Assembly: GCA_945859605.1 (NCBI GenBank)
Contig: OX243811.1
Location: forward strand, 66,827,395-66,891,394
Length of the DNA: 64,000 bases
Direction: 5' to 3'
From: Lumbricus rubellus
Lineage: Eukaryota > Annelida > Clitellata > Crassiclitellata > Lumbricidae
Part shown: positions 33,210 through 45,062 of the stretch, one piece after another
Numbering within the stretch: position 1 is the stretch's first letter
How the letters are laid out: every line of letters starts with the position of its first letter
The notes under the pieces: generated by a model
Told to the model about the DNA's origin: nothing
The model's input: the letters and a program-made list of their open reading frames with translations, nothing else
Databases searched by the model: none
Program-made: the position numbers and the translations under genes

Positions 33210-34526
33210 TTATCTCGAGTTTTGTCTACTAACGTCGCTGTCTGGAAAGTTAATTTCAATCGCGTTGTATGATTCAGTTTCATCTGCAGCGTCCGTTGTG
33301 TCACCATTCAACTTCAAACTGAACACGGGAAGAAGAAGACATGGAAATTAAATGACACTAGATTGCTGAGCAGTTATGATTATTATTGGATATTAATTAA
33401 TACCAACAAAAGCACTGAATATTAATGGCGATGCTGAATATTAGTGACGATGCTGAATTTTAATGACGATGCTGAATATTAATGACGATGCTGATTAACA
33501 ATGCAACGCTTAATATTAACGACGACATGAATATTAATGGCGACGTTGAATATCAATCAATGACTATTTACACAGTCATTCATAAATGTCACTACTGGAT
33601 ATTAATGACAGTGCTTAATATCGATGACAGTGCTAAATATTAACAACAATGCTGATTATAATAGGACAGCACTGAATATTAATGACAATATTGAATATTA
33701 ATGACAATATTGAATATTAATGACATTATTGAAAATTAATGACAATATTGAATATTAATGACATTATTGAATATTAATGACATTATTGAATATTAATGAC
33801 ATTAAATTGAATATTAATGACAGTGCTGAATAATTCACAAAATAATTCACCTGGGTAATGAAGCTGATGAAGTCGTTACCCCATCTCGTCCGCTTCCCCT
33901 AAACTCCGTTATTTGACCCAACTGAAGACCAACCGCAGACGATGCATTGCGATCCAAAGTCGACGTCGCGTTCAAGTCAGAGCGAGTGTCTACGAGAAAA
34001 TCAGATGAGACGTCAAGTATTTTACGAACATTATATCATTACATAACACAATGTTCACACAGTGATACGTTACACTGCATTATTATTAATCTTTATTTGC
34101 CTGATTCGAAGCAGAAGGGCCATAGCAGCAAATGCTCGATGTTGGGCTAGAGCAGTTCTGGCCTGAGGAGGAAAAAGACACAACACAATTATATAAGCGA
34201 AGAACATACATAACATAATCAGACGTAACTCGTAAACTACATACAAGAAACCGTAAATTTATCGTTTGGAATCTGCGACCCTCCGGGAAATCGGCAGAAG
34301 AAATGTCGGACGAGAAACACAACCCCGATGAGAACGACCGCTCCAAATATCGATCCTATTACGATCCCCACAATCGCTCCAGCGGACAAATCTGATCCAG
34401 ATGACGGATCATCTGATGGCGGAGTCGAAAGGTCGTCCATGAGATCCGATCGTGGATTAAGTGCGTGATTCGTCGCTTGAGCATTGTCTGGAAAGGCAAT
34501 CTTGGCATGCTGCATATCGACATCAC
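33210..34526 (-). CDS. 3' end of a single-pass membrane protein gene (partial model)
   Basis: Three minus-strand exons fit together: 34526-34245 (phase 1 to 1), 33989-33851 (phase 1 to 2) and 33318-33210 with a TAA stop. Splice sites are CAG/GTATGT, TAG/GTGAAT and CAG, and the frame is open throughout. The first exon has an acidic, Ser/Asp-rich ectodomain end (STPPSDDPSSGSDLS), one hydrophobic helix with small-residue spacing (AGAIVGIVIGSIFGAVVLIG) and a basic stop-transfer VRHFFCRF. The rest is a Ser/Thr-rich cytoplasmic tail ending near SYNAIEI, a YxxI-type sorting motif. Upstream ectodomain exons were not found; they must be above 34.5 kb or the model is incomplete. The function is unknown. 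It is divergent from the ZDHHC gene starting at 35.9 kb. Confidence 0.45.
33413..33835. repeat. 18-bp degenerate minisatellite
   Basis: Roughly twenty copies of a TGAATATTAATGACAnTR-like unit. The left part carries GACGATGC and the right part GACAATAT or GACATTAT variants, so two sub-families expanded separately. It lies in an intron of the membrane-protein model. Confidence 0.9.
34086..34162 (-). CDS. alternative terminal exon of the membrane-protein gene
   Basis: A TTTTTCCTCCTCAG acceptor opens a frame in the right phase to follow the TM exon (34245). It adds a short Cys/Ser-rich tail (CQNCSSPTSSICCYGPS) and a TAA at 34088-34086. AATAAA overlaps the end of the coding part (minus strand, ~34097-34092). 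If used, the cytoplasmic tail would be short and cysteine-rich instead of the longer tail encoded at 33.2-34.0 kb. Confidence 0.35.
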
Positions 34527-34555
34527 CTGACAAGAAATGTCATTGCAAAAATATT

Positions 34556-34755
34556 AATCTTTGTTTGTAATTTCAAACTGACAGACTGCAGAACTATTAC
34601 AATTCATAGTCTCATAGTATGACGGATGATCATAAGTTATAACAGAGAAATCAATTGTTGGAGTCAAAAGGTGCACCCAACATGCCCTACTGCTCATTTT
34701 ACCAATGCCATCTGTGGAATGGAAGGTTGAGTAGACATTCGTAAACTTGTAAACC
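34556..34755. repeat. duplicated segment, copy 2 (partner at 30838-31024)
   Basis: See copy 1. Here the minus strand is open over the whole segment (VYSTFHSTDGIGKMSS ... MNCNSSAVCQFEI), ends in TAA, and lies just upstream of the TM exon. No donor site joins it to that exon, so a coding role is unproven. Confidence 0.5.
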
Positions 34756-35497
34756 AGAGTGCGTTTTTGCAGCTGGTACATTAAAGAATATACTTACTTA
34801 CTTACTTTTCGTGTGCTGTTTGTGCCACAATATTTACCATTATCCCACCCAAATTATGCAAGCATTAATCTGATCTAATTTCCAATGTGCCAATGTCATA
34901 ACACAATGGGCATGGGCGCCTGCAGATATTTAACAGGTCTCATAAAGTAATAAACCGTCCAAAATTCATTCGATCACATACTGCAGTGCACACACCGTTG
35001 GATGAACCTGGGCATATTAAAAATATTGATGTTTCACGAATAAATCTGACCTAAATGTTCTAATCAGCTCATCCGATGCTTTCATTGTTGTCCGTTACAA
35101 TTGATGCAGCTGGTCAGTAGGTCAACGCTGTCCAGTTCCATTTAAAATAAAGTTTCAAATAACCACGAACGGCGATTGTTTACCACTACACGCCCACTCG
35201 CTTTTAACTAACTGATCGATTCAATGACCCGTCGCTAGATGACAGCAATACTCCGCAACGCGACATCTGCCGTCGAGTGCTGGAGTTATGAGCGCTTCAT
35301 TAAACAAATGTTTCCAAATAAATAACGTAGACTGACAATTTTCTTGGCGCAATGCAATGCAAAAACCAAATTTTTGACGTTGTTCAGCGCACGTGAATAA
35401 ATCGATGCTATGCAATTTATTCCGTGACGCTTTAGAAATTCGGCGATTTTATTTCGCGAATGCTTACATATTTAAATTCTCTAACCGCAAATATCGA

Positions 35498-35505
35498 TGA
35501 CGTCA
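35498..35505. promoter_or_regulatory. CRE-type palindrome TGACGTCA
   Basis: A perfect cAMP-response-element/ATF consensus lies 388 bases upstream of the ZDHHC start codon, between this gene and the divergent membrane-protein gene. The same octamer also occurs at 6241 and 30670, so its regulatory meaning here is only a suggestion from position. Confidence 0.25.
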
Positions 35506-35892
35506 TGATTTCTGGTGTGTGTTTCAGTTTTCATTGACGCTCTGCTGTGCAAAAAGGTGTGGCTCAAAAATTAACGAGTCAAGAGTTATTACACAAAATT
35601 TTAAAAAAAAGTATCTCATAGAGGCATTTATTATTACAAATAAAGTTAAAGTTTTTTAAATGTGCCATCTTGTGAGTTTTTAAACTAATGCTTGCGTACT
35701 TTCACAATGCAATACAACTCTATTTCGATAGTACCCCCGAAGTTCAGAGGTGCGAGCACGACCATGCTCCACTGGGAGCACTGCTGTTTGGCCACGGCAG
35801 TGAGCAGCACTATAGATATTACTCAATACATTAAATTACTGTGGACTCTAAGCAAGCTAAGATGAACTTCAAATTGATGTTTCTTTGTAGTG

Positions 35893-38800
35893 ATGAACGG
35901 GTATAATCCGTCCACAGGGGGCGATCGTGAGGGATCGGGTGGGGCCGTCAACCGCCAGATCCGTGTGGTGGTTCGAACAACGATGGACGAAACCGCACAC
36001 GATGGGGGAGAGCACGGCAAAGGCCACGTCGGGATTCCCCTGCATCATGTTTATCAGCCAAGCGTCGTTTTTCTCGATCTCAACAAGCATTTGCGTCGAC
36101 TTGGTTTTCCGATCAGCCGATCGTATTGCACGCGAATGTGGTTCGTGAAGGATTGTGGCGGATATTTTGGTGTCGCGTTCACGTGGATGTTCATCTTCGT
36201 CGGCGAAATCCTCGTCGTTCTCGTTCTGATGATGCGTGCGTTGTCGTTGCTTGTTGTCATCAACGGTGTACTGTCGCTTGGGTGTGCACTTCTGGGGTTC
36301 ATAGCGCACTGTCGAGCTATGCTCACCGATCCAGTAAGGTTTAGATTTTCTTCTTTGAATTATCATTTTCGTTGTTAGCTGCTTATCGTTTATGCTGCTT
36401 ATCTTTTATGCTGGCAAATTTATTACATTTACGCAATTACATTTTCAATTTATTACATTTACAATTGATTAAAAATGTAATTATAATTTATTTTGTTCGG
36501 GGTCAATCGCACTGGGAGTGCTTCTTAACCCTTTAACAGCGATAAGCGCCCCGGGCAGGCACAGTTAATATAAATACATATTATGCATAGGAAAGAGAAT
36601 GTAATCAAGCATATAACATTGTTTAGTTGAAATCAGGAAACAAATTTGGTGGCAATATATTTGCCACTAGCTGTTTAGACTACCAAAAAAGTGGCAACAT
36701 ACTTGCCACTAGCCGTTCATACCACCCTAGAATTCCAATGGACTATAAGGTATGTTGTGTCAAACAAGATTTTTTTATGATTTTTTTGTGTTAAACAGTA
36801 TCTGGTAGTGACATCTTGTGAATCCACATGCATTATTTTAGTGGCAAAACACTGTACATTAGCTGTTTAGTATACCTGCATGTAGTGGCAAATAGATTGC
36901 CACTCGCTTTTAAAGGGTTAAAGGCTTTTTGCTCTGAAAAGTGCTTTATACATGGTTATTTACAATGCAATACAATTGCGTTTACAATTGCGAATGATTA
37001 CACAATTATATTTTCAATTGATTACAATTGAATTTAAAATTATAAGAGCATTGGACCTGAACATTCTTTACGTCTTTAGGTTCCATGTTGTGTACTGCAT
37101 GTGTTCAATGCATTTATCACTTGGAATTTTCTCTGTTCTTAGGGTGCTGTGCCGAGAGGCGATGCAACATACGAGCACATCAGTCAGTTAGCAGTGACGG
37201 ACGGCATGGTGCTGTACAAGTGCCAGAAATGCGATTGCATTAAGCCGGAAAGAGCACATCACTGCAGGTAATCACGTCATGGCATTTTGTGGCATGAGAA
37301 ATGTGCTATACGAATGCTTTGTTAGATTACACAGCAGTCTAGCAAGCTTGTTATGTGGGAAATTATTTTGCTTTTCTGTGTGCCTACCAACCTAGAATAA
37401 TGTTCAAGTGAAAATGAGTGAAGTAAGTAAGTATATTATATTATTACTCCATGTGCAAACACAATGGGCGATGCGTACAACATATAACATGGTTAGAATA
37501 TATCAGACCTGTAATAATTAGTAATAGATGATGGAAATTTAATGAGAAGTTGAATGAAAAGTCTGAGAAAATGAAGAAAAGAACGAAGATAAACTTTGAA
37601 ACAATAGGGGTATTTTGATGGCTGATAATATATCTGAGTGCATATGAGAATTTCTTTACTTTGGTCAAAATTTTTGAGAGATTATTATTATTAATCTCTA
37701 TAGAAGAACTTATCAGATTTAAATTTGATTTGAATGACTGTTTTTATGTGTTTGTTTAGTACTTGTCGTCGTTGTATTCGCAAAATGGATCACCATTGTC
37801 CGTGGATAAACAATTGTGTCGGAGAAAACAATCAGAAGTTCTTTGTTCTCTTCACAGTACGTCAGACAATATAACAATATGATGTCGCAAAAGAAAAGAT
37901 TTAGGTTAAAAAGTGAAAGAGATATACGATTAGAACTGGTTCTGATTAAAGTAATTTTAGTAGATTATTCTCCAGATTTTAATCACAATTGATTAAATTT
38001 TATTAATTTGGTCTACGTTATATAAAGTGTGAAACAATGCAGATATTTTGCAGGAGTGGCAAATGCAATTAGACCAGGCTTGGAATCTGAAAATTACACT
38101 TTTAGAAGCAAATCATGTAACAATTTGCTAACCGGTGTTTCTAGACTAATTTGACCCTCCTGAAAACGAAAATCGCGGTTAGCAAGCTGGATTTTTGGCC
38201 GTTCAATGGGAAAACAAGATGGCGGACAAAATGGCGGTCAGTTGCTTCAAATGGCTATAAGTAAAGTATTGCATGTTGTAGGAACACGATTTTAGAGTCT
38301 AAATACAGATTAGAGGGTGCAAGGAATACAATGGAACCAAAGATACATATGTAGCACTGCAAGAAATTCAAAATGGCGGACAAAATGGCGTCCAGAATCT
38401 TAAATTGCTATAAGTAAAGTTATACATGCAATGGAAGCATGATTTCAGAGTCTAAATCAACATTTTCGGGGTCAAGGAATGCAATGGAACCACGGTAGCA
38501 TATGTGGCATTGCAAGGAAACCAAGATGGCGGACAAAATGGCGGACAAAATCTTAAAATGGCTATAAGTGTAGATATGTATGCAATGGAATCATGATTTC
38601 AGGGTCTAAATCAATATTGTCGAGGTCAAGGAATGAAATGAAACCAATGTCACATATATAGCACTGCTTGTAAACCAAAATGGCGGACAAAATGGCGGCC
38701 AGATTCTTGAATTGGCTAATAGCAAGGTTCTGTATCTAATGAATATATTATTTCAGAATGTAAATGAGAATTTTCCGGATAAAGGAAAGTGATGAAAATA

Positions 38801-41800
38801 AAGGTACGCATGATATAAATGTGACACTGCAAGAAAACCATAAACCAAAATGGTGGACAAAAACCTTTGACTGACTACGAGTGATGTTTTGAACGTATGT
38901 GATGGAGACCCGATTTCAGTCTGGACTATTAATTTCCAGGTTAAATATTTCCAAGAGAATCACATTCTATATGTAGCATTGAGCCTATCGTGCAGTGAAA
39001 TTGTCATACCTAGAGTGGACATTTTAGTAGCCAATGATTGCATTGCAGTTTAACTATTGCTGGCATGTAGGCCTATTCATGTTTCATAACTTGGGCTTGT
39101 ATAATGTGACTTTTCTCGCACACTGGTAAAGATTACTTTGTCCTGCCACACTCCATCCTGATGAAGATGAGGATGATATCTGAACATCAATATATTGAAT
39201 ATAGGCCTTTCCCAACTTACGGTTTGGTAATGAGCTCATAGGGGAATGTTCCCAATGTAGAAAGTGGGAACTTTTAAAGTAGTTTATTCATGCATTCTTG
39301 CAGCTGATTCCTGCTAAATATGTCAAATCACATCCAGTTGTATCATGAAAGCCATTCATTTCTTCACAGTTGCGTGAATTGGATCGATGAGCTTCCGTTC
39401 CGCTGATGTTCCTGCCATCACCCAAGCATAGTTAAATATAGCCTAAGGCAAACACATTTGACCGGGCAGCGGACAACACCTTATCATCTTTCACAGAACT
39501 ACCAACAACAGCTACATTTATTATCTCCAAATGTGGCTGCTGAGAGCTGAATGGACAGGAATGAAGCTAGTTCTCAGCTTTGCTTTTAGGTATACCAAGA
39601 GCATTCAGCCAATTTTCAAACAACGGATCATTTCAAGACTCTACACAGTGACAGAGTTGTGGTCGTAATCACCATTTATGTATGGGTTCACTATTTATAA
39701 GCAATGTCTACTATCTATCGAAGGCAATAATTAATTATTGACCCTCTTGTAGCCAATCGAAAGTAGACTACCTACAATGTATTATACACAGGTATCCACT
39801 GTAACTTCCAGGTCACCAAATGTCTTTGCCTTTGGAGGTTCCATATTGATTGACCCATTACTTGTCCATTGTCCATCAATAATTTGTCTGGACCGGTACG
39901 ACATGACGTATTGGGCATATCACAAAATTTGGTCATGTCTCATGTTATATGCAGGATGTCTTGCATCGGCTACCATTTCCACAGCGGATTGCGTCCATGG
40001 TCTGTGTGTTGGTTATATAGGCAGTGCTTTGAGGGATTAGCCCCACTATGTCTGCAAGAATCCTGTTTTTCCACCTCGGGTGTCCAGCGCTATCTACTCT
40101 TTGGTTGGCGGACCAAGCTGAGCTGGTTCACTCGCGGACTGCTATTCGGCCGCATCGTTCATTTTCTGTAGCTGGTTCTAGAACCTGGAATGGCCTCATC
40201 CCCCCTTTTGACAACGTTTATTGCCCATGACTCCACTCTCTTTCTTAAGAATCTAAAAACAGTTCTATTTAGTCGTGGTCAAGTCAGGAGCGATTCCGAG
40301 CTGCCCACTTGAAGAGGCGCTACATAAAATATTCTAAATAAATAAATGCTATACCTCTGTTAGAGAAATGCGGACTGGACAAGTTACTTTCAGGGAACAT
40401 CCAATCCCACTGGTTTTGAGAGAAGTCCATGGTGCAATCGTGTTTCCAGATCCATGGGGTAGTCAGCTTCATCATCATCATTGCTCTCCTCCGTCCGGCC
40501 GCGCCGACGATGCGGCCTTTACATGGCGTCTCCACCCTGTTCTGTCCTTGATGATATCCATGGCATTCCTCATATCCATGTTCCTTTCTTTCAGATCTTC
40601 TCTTATGTTGTCCATCCAAGTTTTCCTCTGGCGCCCTCTGCTTCTCCCTCCCTCCACGTTGTAGTCAGCTTGATACGATATAAAAAGGCTCTGCACGATA
40701 TACCAATCTTCCTTTTTAATTTTGTCAGTGTTCTTTTGAAAAGCACTCCTTGATTTAAGACTTGCTGAAAGAAATGTGATAACTTGAATGATCATATCTA
40801 GCCAAATAAGGGAACATTGTAGCTAAATTCAGCAGCACAGGTCCCATATGCCATATTGCAAAGACCTGGTAAACATTTTTAATCAAGTTCCCATAGCATG
40901 CATGACTTCACTAGCAGCCATTTTAAAATTATGGCCGCCATTTTGTCCGCCATTTTGGTTTCCAGGCAGTGCTATATATGCGACATAGGTTTCATCACAT
41001 TCCTTGCTCTCGACAATGTTGATTTAGACCCTGAAATCATGATTCCATTGCATACATATCTTCACTTATAGCCATTTTAAGATTTTGTCCGCCATTTTGT
41101 CCGCCATCTTGGTTTAATTGCAATGCCACATATGCTACCGTGGTTCCATTGCATTCCTTGACCCCGAAAATGTTGATTTAGACTCTGAAATCATGCTTCC
41201 ATTGCATGTATAACTTTACTTATAGCAATTTAAGATTCTGGACGCCATTTTGTCCGCCATTTTGAATTTCTTGCAGTGCTACATATGTATCTTTGGTTCC
41301 ATTGTATTCCTTGCACCCTATAATCTGTATTTAGACTCTAAAATCGTGTTCCTATCACATGCAATACTTTACTTATAGCCATTTGAAGCAACTGACCGCC
41401 ATTTTGTCCGCCATCTTGTTTTCCCATTGAACGGCCAAAAATCCAGCTTGCTAACCGCGTTTTTCGTTTTCAGGAGGGTCAAATTAGTCTAGAAACACCG
41501 GTTAGCAAATTGTTACATGATTTGCTTCTAACAGTGATTTCTAGAGCTCTTTTAGAATTCCAAGCCTTGTCTAAATGGGAATGGTTTGATTTTATGAAAG
41601 GAGCTGTGAAAATGCAAAGCAGAAACTTAGAACATGAATGTATTTTTCTAAATGTAAATTCTCGATTTCACTTCATGTAGCTTGAGTAATGAGTATGATG
41701 TAGTGCGAAGAAATTTACCAAAAAGCAGTAGTTGCACAAATCGGTATCCATTTTCCAGGCCCCTCTTGCCCCTATGTGTGGGAGTCTAAACTGATCTGTG

Positions 41801-43189
41801 TCTGTTGTTGTGTTTTCTGCCAGATGTACATATGCGCCATATCATGGCATGCGCTCTTCCTTGCCATCTATACTCTCATCTCTTGTGCCTTGAATAATTT
41901 CGAAGGTAAGCCTCTCTCATTTGTGACTTAATAAAATCGTTTTTTTGTTGCGTTTCGTTTTTGAGTCGTCAAAAAATCGGGGGGTGGTCTCACTAAAATT
42001 AATATAACTCTTGTTCTGTTTGAAATATTTTAATGAAATCTGGCCATCATGTGTTAAGGGTTAAGCCTGTAAAATTTCATTACGAAATTCTTACTTTTGG
42101 CCGGGATATTCGCAAAAACCTTAGTGGGGTGTTTTTTGGCCCACCCTGTATATCTGCAGGAACTAAAAATTTATTATTGTTGAAGTTTTTTGGATACAGT
42201 AATTCATGGCTTATTGACTTATTAATTCTAATTTTTTACTGCGATATTAATATTTATTAATTATGGCTTAAATTGATAATTTTGTGCGTAACTGGTTGAT
42301 TCGTAGAATGCACGTTTTCACCGGGTCCTTCGATCATCATCTCCGTTTGTCTGACGGTGGAAGGGATGATGTTTGGTATCTTCACAGCTATCATGTGTGG
42401 ATCACAACTGTCAGCCATCTGCTACGATGAAACCGTATGTACAACGTTAGAATGCACAATGTTCTGATATACCCATTTGTTCTAATACAAAATGTTCAAT
42501 AGAACAGTGTTCTGATGCACTTCGTTTTAATACAAAAATGTTCATTTTAACAATGTTCATTTATGTGTATTCAAAAGGATAATTTCTCTAATTCCTACTG
42601 GCGCTCGTGAATTGGCTTTTCTAAATTTTTAGCTTACAATAATATTAGTGTGTTTGACTTTGTTGTTGGCCGCCATTTAAAATTAACGATGTTGTGAGCA
42701 GGGCCAATGAGAAAAATTTTGGGTCCCTAAACAGAGCAATTACAAGCCTCTGACTATCTTGAGACTTTATGAGAAAAAAATGGAATAAATTGAAATAATA
42801 GAAGTGTAGATATGAGCTCTGGTATTAATTATGATTTATTCAGCTGTTTGAAAATTAAACTGATTACAGTTAAGTGTAATTACTTAATATTATTTAGAAT
42901 GGTTTTACGTTTTTGCCGTGCTAGAGTCGGGAGCGCTTCTGAGTAGTCTCCTTGAAGATGCATTAAAAAATTCTTGAATGAATGAGTTAATTAATAAAAG
43001 TATATCTGTGTTTTTTCACTGTAGGGAATCGAGCATTTGAAGAAGGAGACGGGACGATGGGAGAAGCGGACGTGTTGGGCCAACATGCGTTTGGTCTTCG
43101 GCAACCGCTTCACGTATCGATGGTTTTCACCGTTTCATGAGACCGACGACTTTGTCGTTAAACTTGAGTCCGTCTACTCGTACCTCTGA
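35893..43189 (+). CDS. ZDHHC3/7-like: DHHC palmitoyltransferase, ZDHHC3/7-like, 6 coding exons
   Basis: Exons 35893-36333, 37143-37267, 37760-37856, 41824-41905, 42307-42434 and 43025-43189 (TGA) give 345 residues with all phases compatible and GT-AG borders. It transfers palmitate to cysteines of membrane proteins, mostly at the Golgi. Two transmembrane helices lie in exon 1 (about 95-140), then a TDPGAVPRG turn, the cysteine-rich domain (Cys174 to ~224: YKCQKC, RAHHCSTC) with the active site DHHC at 199-202 (Cys202), and two more helices in exons 4 and 5. The C-terminal [14 protein letters not shown], with its TTxE-like site, is typical of ZDHHC3/7. The N-terminal ~90 residues are polar and less conserved. 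A splice acceptor-like TTTCTTTGTAG sits two bases before the ATG, suggesting an untranslated first exon. No defects are visible. Confidence 0.95.
36529..36917. mobile_element. piggyBac-like MITE in ZDHHC intron 1
   Basis: TTAA on both sides (36525-36528, 36918-36921) flanks inverted ends CCCTTTAACAGCG and CCCTTTAAAAGCG. The 389-bp interior holds repeated GTGGCAA ... TTGCCACTAGC hairpin halves and no ORF. The TTAA target and CCCTTT start are the piggyBac hallmark. It has landed in a decayed LINE/SINE tail (GGGAGTGCTTC | GCTCTGAAAAGTGC). Confidence 0.82.
39990..40345 (+). mobile_element. LINE 3' end inside the fold-back element
   Basis: Translation gives [21 protein letters not shown], the common C-terminal phrase of many LINE ORF2 proteins, then after a frameshift a K-x-LFSRG-like end and the tail GAGCGATTCCGAG ... 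CTTGAAGAGGCGCTACATAAAAT with (AAAT)n. It is 5'-truncated. Confidence 0.75.
40478..40700 (-). mobile_element. RTE-like LINE fragment, reversed
   Basis: A minus-strand frame reads [20 protein letters not shown] ... [19 protein letters not shown], the well-known C-terminus of RTE-type endonuclease/reverse transcriptases. Only the last ~70 codons are present. Confidence 0.75.
42925..42990 (+). mobile_element. LINE/SINE tail remnant, ZDHHC intron 5
   Basis: GGGAGCGCTTCTGAGTAG ... CTTGAAGATGCATTAAAAAATTC, then (AATG)n. This is the shared 3' stem-loop type, here with a weakened second arm. Confidence 0.6.
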
Positions 43190-43279
43190 GAACAAAAGAC
43201 ATCCTCACTTCTGGTTGTGAAAGATGCTCCTGACTTATTTTGTAACTGTGTCTGATTGTTTGATTCAGCATATCTTTAA

Positions 43280-43339
43280 CCCTTTAACGACATTCTGCTT
43301 TGGTTTCCACACATTTTTGTATGTGATCATCGTTAAGGG
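43280..43339. mobile_element. 60-bp piggyBac-like mini-element in the ZDHHC 3' UTR
   Basis: TTAA (43276-43279 and 43340-43343) flanks CCCTTTAACGA ... TCGTTAAGGG, an inverted repeat with one indel. The start is the same as in the element at 36529. It lies ~90 bases after the stop codon and would fold as a hairpin in the mRNA. Confidence 0.6.
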
Positions 43340-44102
43340 TTAAATTCACAAGAAATGATGTTTGGGTCGTGCAGGCAGAATGTTGCTGCTGCTTAGAAAG
43401 TTCGGATATTTTTGTATCGGGAATGATTACACGGTAGAACACTTTTTGTTGCAACAGCTAATCCTGTTTGTTTTGTGCAACACTATGTGTGTTTGACTGT
43501 GGACATTTATTTAGCACTAATTTGGAAACTTCGAAAGTGCTATTGTGCTTGCAATTCATTTTGAATGAAATCTTTGGATTTGAGCAATACATAGAACTCT
43601 AAGCCACACAGAAATTACCGATATTTTGCTTGTGATTTCATGTTTTGAGTGCTGGGAAGAAATGCCCAACTGGTCTCTTATCCAGGTGTATGGGTCTCAG
43701 ATTCTGCTTTTGTGTTGGCTAGGTTTACAATTGGTTATAGTATCGTGTTGTACATGTATATGAGAATTTTTAAAGCACCTCTTACAGTACTACCTATTCA
43801 GTGGTGCTCTTAGCTTGATAGCCTCAAGGAAATAAGAAAGTCTTAAAGCAGCTAACGGATGAGGGTGGCTATAACTATTACCTGACTAAGATAGCTTTGC
43901 AATGTAGAGACTCTTAAGTTTGAGCATCCACTCTAGTAAGCAATTCCTTAATGCATCATTGTTTGATGCTGTAGAATTTTTGTCATATGTATGGTTGTGT
44001 GCAATAACGGACTTTAAAAAGAAGGCAATTGGCAACATTTGCATTGCATTCAGTCATTCATTGCAAGAATTTGTAATACTAATAATTGTTATTGTAATAT
44101 AA

Positions 44103-44108
44103 AATAAA
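44103..44108 (+). terminator. candidate poly(A) signal AATAAA for ZDHHC
   Basis: The first canonical AATAAA downstream of the stop codon that I noted, ~0.9 kb after it. Another (AAATAAAA) is near 45425. Transcript ends are not known. Confidence 0.35.
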
Positions 44109-44186
44109 GAATTCTATTGTAATACTAGTAATACCTGTAGATAATCTTTAATACTAAATTAATTCATTGCGAGAATTTGTGTAGCA

Positions 44187-44225
44187 TCTCTTCAAGGGGA
44201 CTACTCAGAGGTACTCCCAACCTCA
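44187..44225 (-). mobile_element. LINE/SINE tail remnant
   Basis: Reversed copy of the shared tail: CTCTTCAAGGGGACTACTCAG followed by AGGTACTCCC on the plus strand. Confidence 0.55.
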
Positions 44226-45062
44226 GTGTGGCCAGATAAAATTGTTCTAAGATGAGAGAAGAATAGCTGAGACGGAGTTTTCGAAGGGGCATGGCGTCAA
44301 TTGAATATGATTTCTATATTTTATTATATCGCATGCAACTAACAATGAAATATTCAGTTCCTGTTGTTGTATTGTTCTTCAGCTGAATAATATGTGTCGT
44401 TCAGTCTCTTGCACCTAGTGCTAGGAAAGTTGCTTTGAAGGCAGGGGACAATAGTAATACTTATGAATGAGCCATGTACTGGGTGTACTTGCTTTGGAAC
44501 TCAGAATGTTCTCTAATCTCTATTGTAGCAATTTTTCTGTATTTTGATACGATTTTTTATGGCTTGAGATTTTATTCTAAATTTTTTTTGCAAGCTACCT
44601 GGACTTTTTTTATGAAATATATTTTATGAATCCTGAAAATGCGAAGTGTTTGGTTGTGAAGCAAGAACGCAGTCAATGTTTAGTATATGACAACACGTTG
44701 GACAAATTTGGTATCTTTTTGAAATTATTTATCAACTTGCCGTCTCTTCTGCCTTTGTGATCTGATCTTCTTGATTTTGAGCAGACTACATTTTGGTTAC
44801 TGATGCTCCTTCATTTTATGACTTTTGAGTTGAAAACTGGTGCCATAGAATTGAATGATTTAATAATAATGATCATTGCAACATCGATTTATCTTTGTTT
44901 ACTATTTACTATTGTTTGTTGTTATGATTATTATTTTTTAGCTTCATTGCCATCATCATTATTCTTAGTAACTTTTATTTTTATTATGATTTTGTTGGAT
45001 CATTCCATTTGAGAAAAGCAAATGCTGAACTGCTAGGTATATTATGGTTGATAACTTGTTCA

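Larger units (their letters stand above)
38069..41574. mobile_element. 3.5-kb fold-back element with long inverted arms, ZDHHC intron 3
   Basis: The outer ends TTAGACCAGGCTTGGAAT and its near inverse (41557-41574) bound arms of about 0.7-0.9 kb (to ~38.98 kb, and from ~40.85 kb). Both arms share, inverted, a unique segment (TTGCTAACCGGTGTTTCTAG) and then ~154-bp tandem units, at least four per arm, starting at about 38216, 38370, 38523 and 38677 on the left. Each unit contains one or two AANATGGCGG motifs. The central 1.8 kb holds LINE fragments. No transposase and no clear target duplication were found. Confidence 0.85.

Noticed and set aside
38069..41574. CRISPR-like or segmental gene duplication in ZDHHC intron 3
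   Set aside because: The regular spacing is explained by ~154-bp tandem units in inverted arms; there are no unique spacers and no coding exons in the arms.
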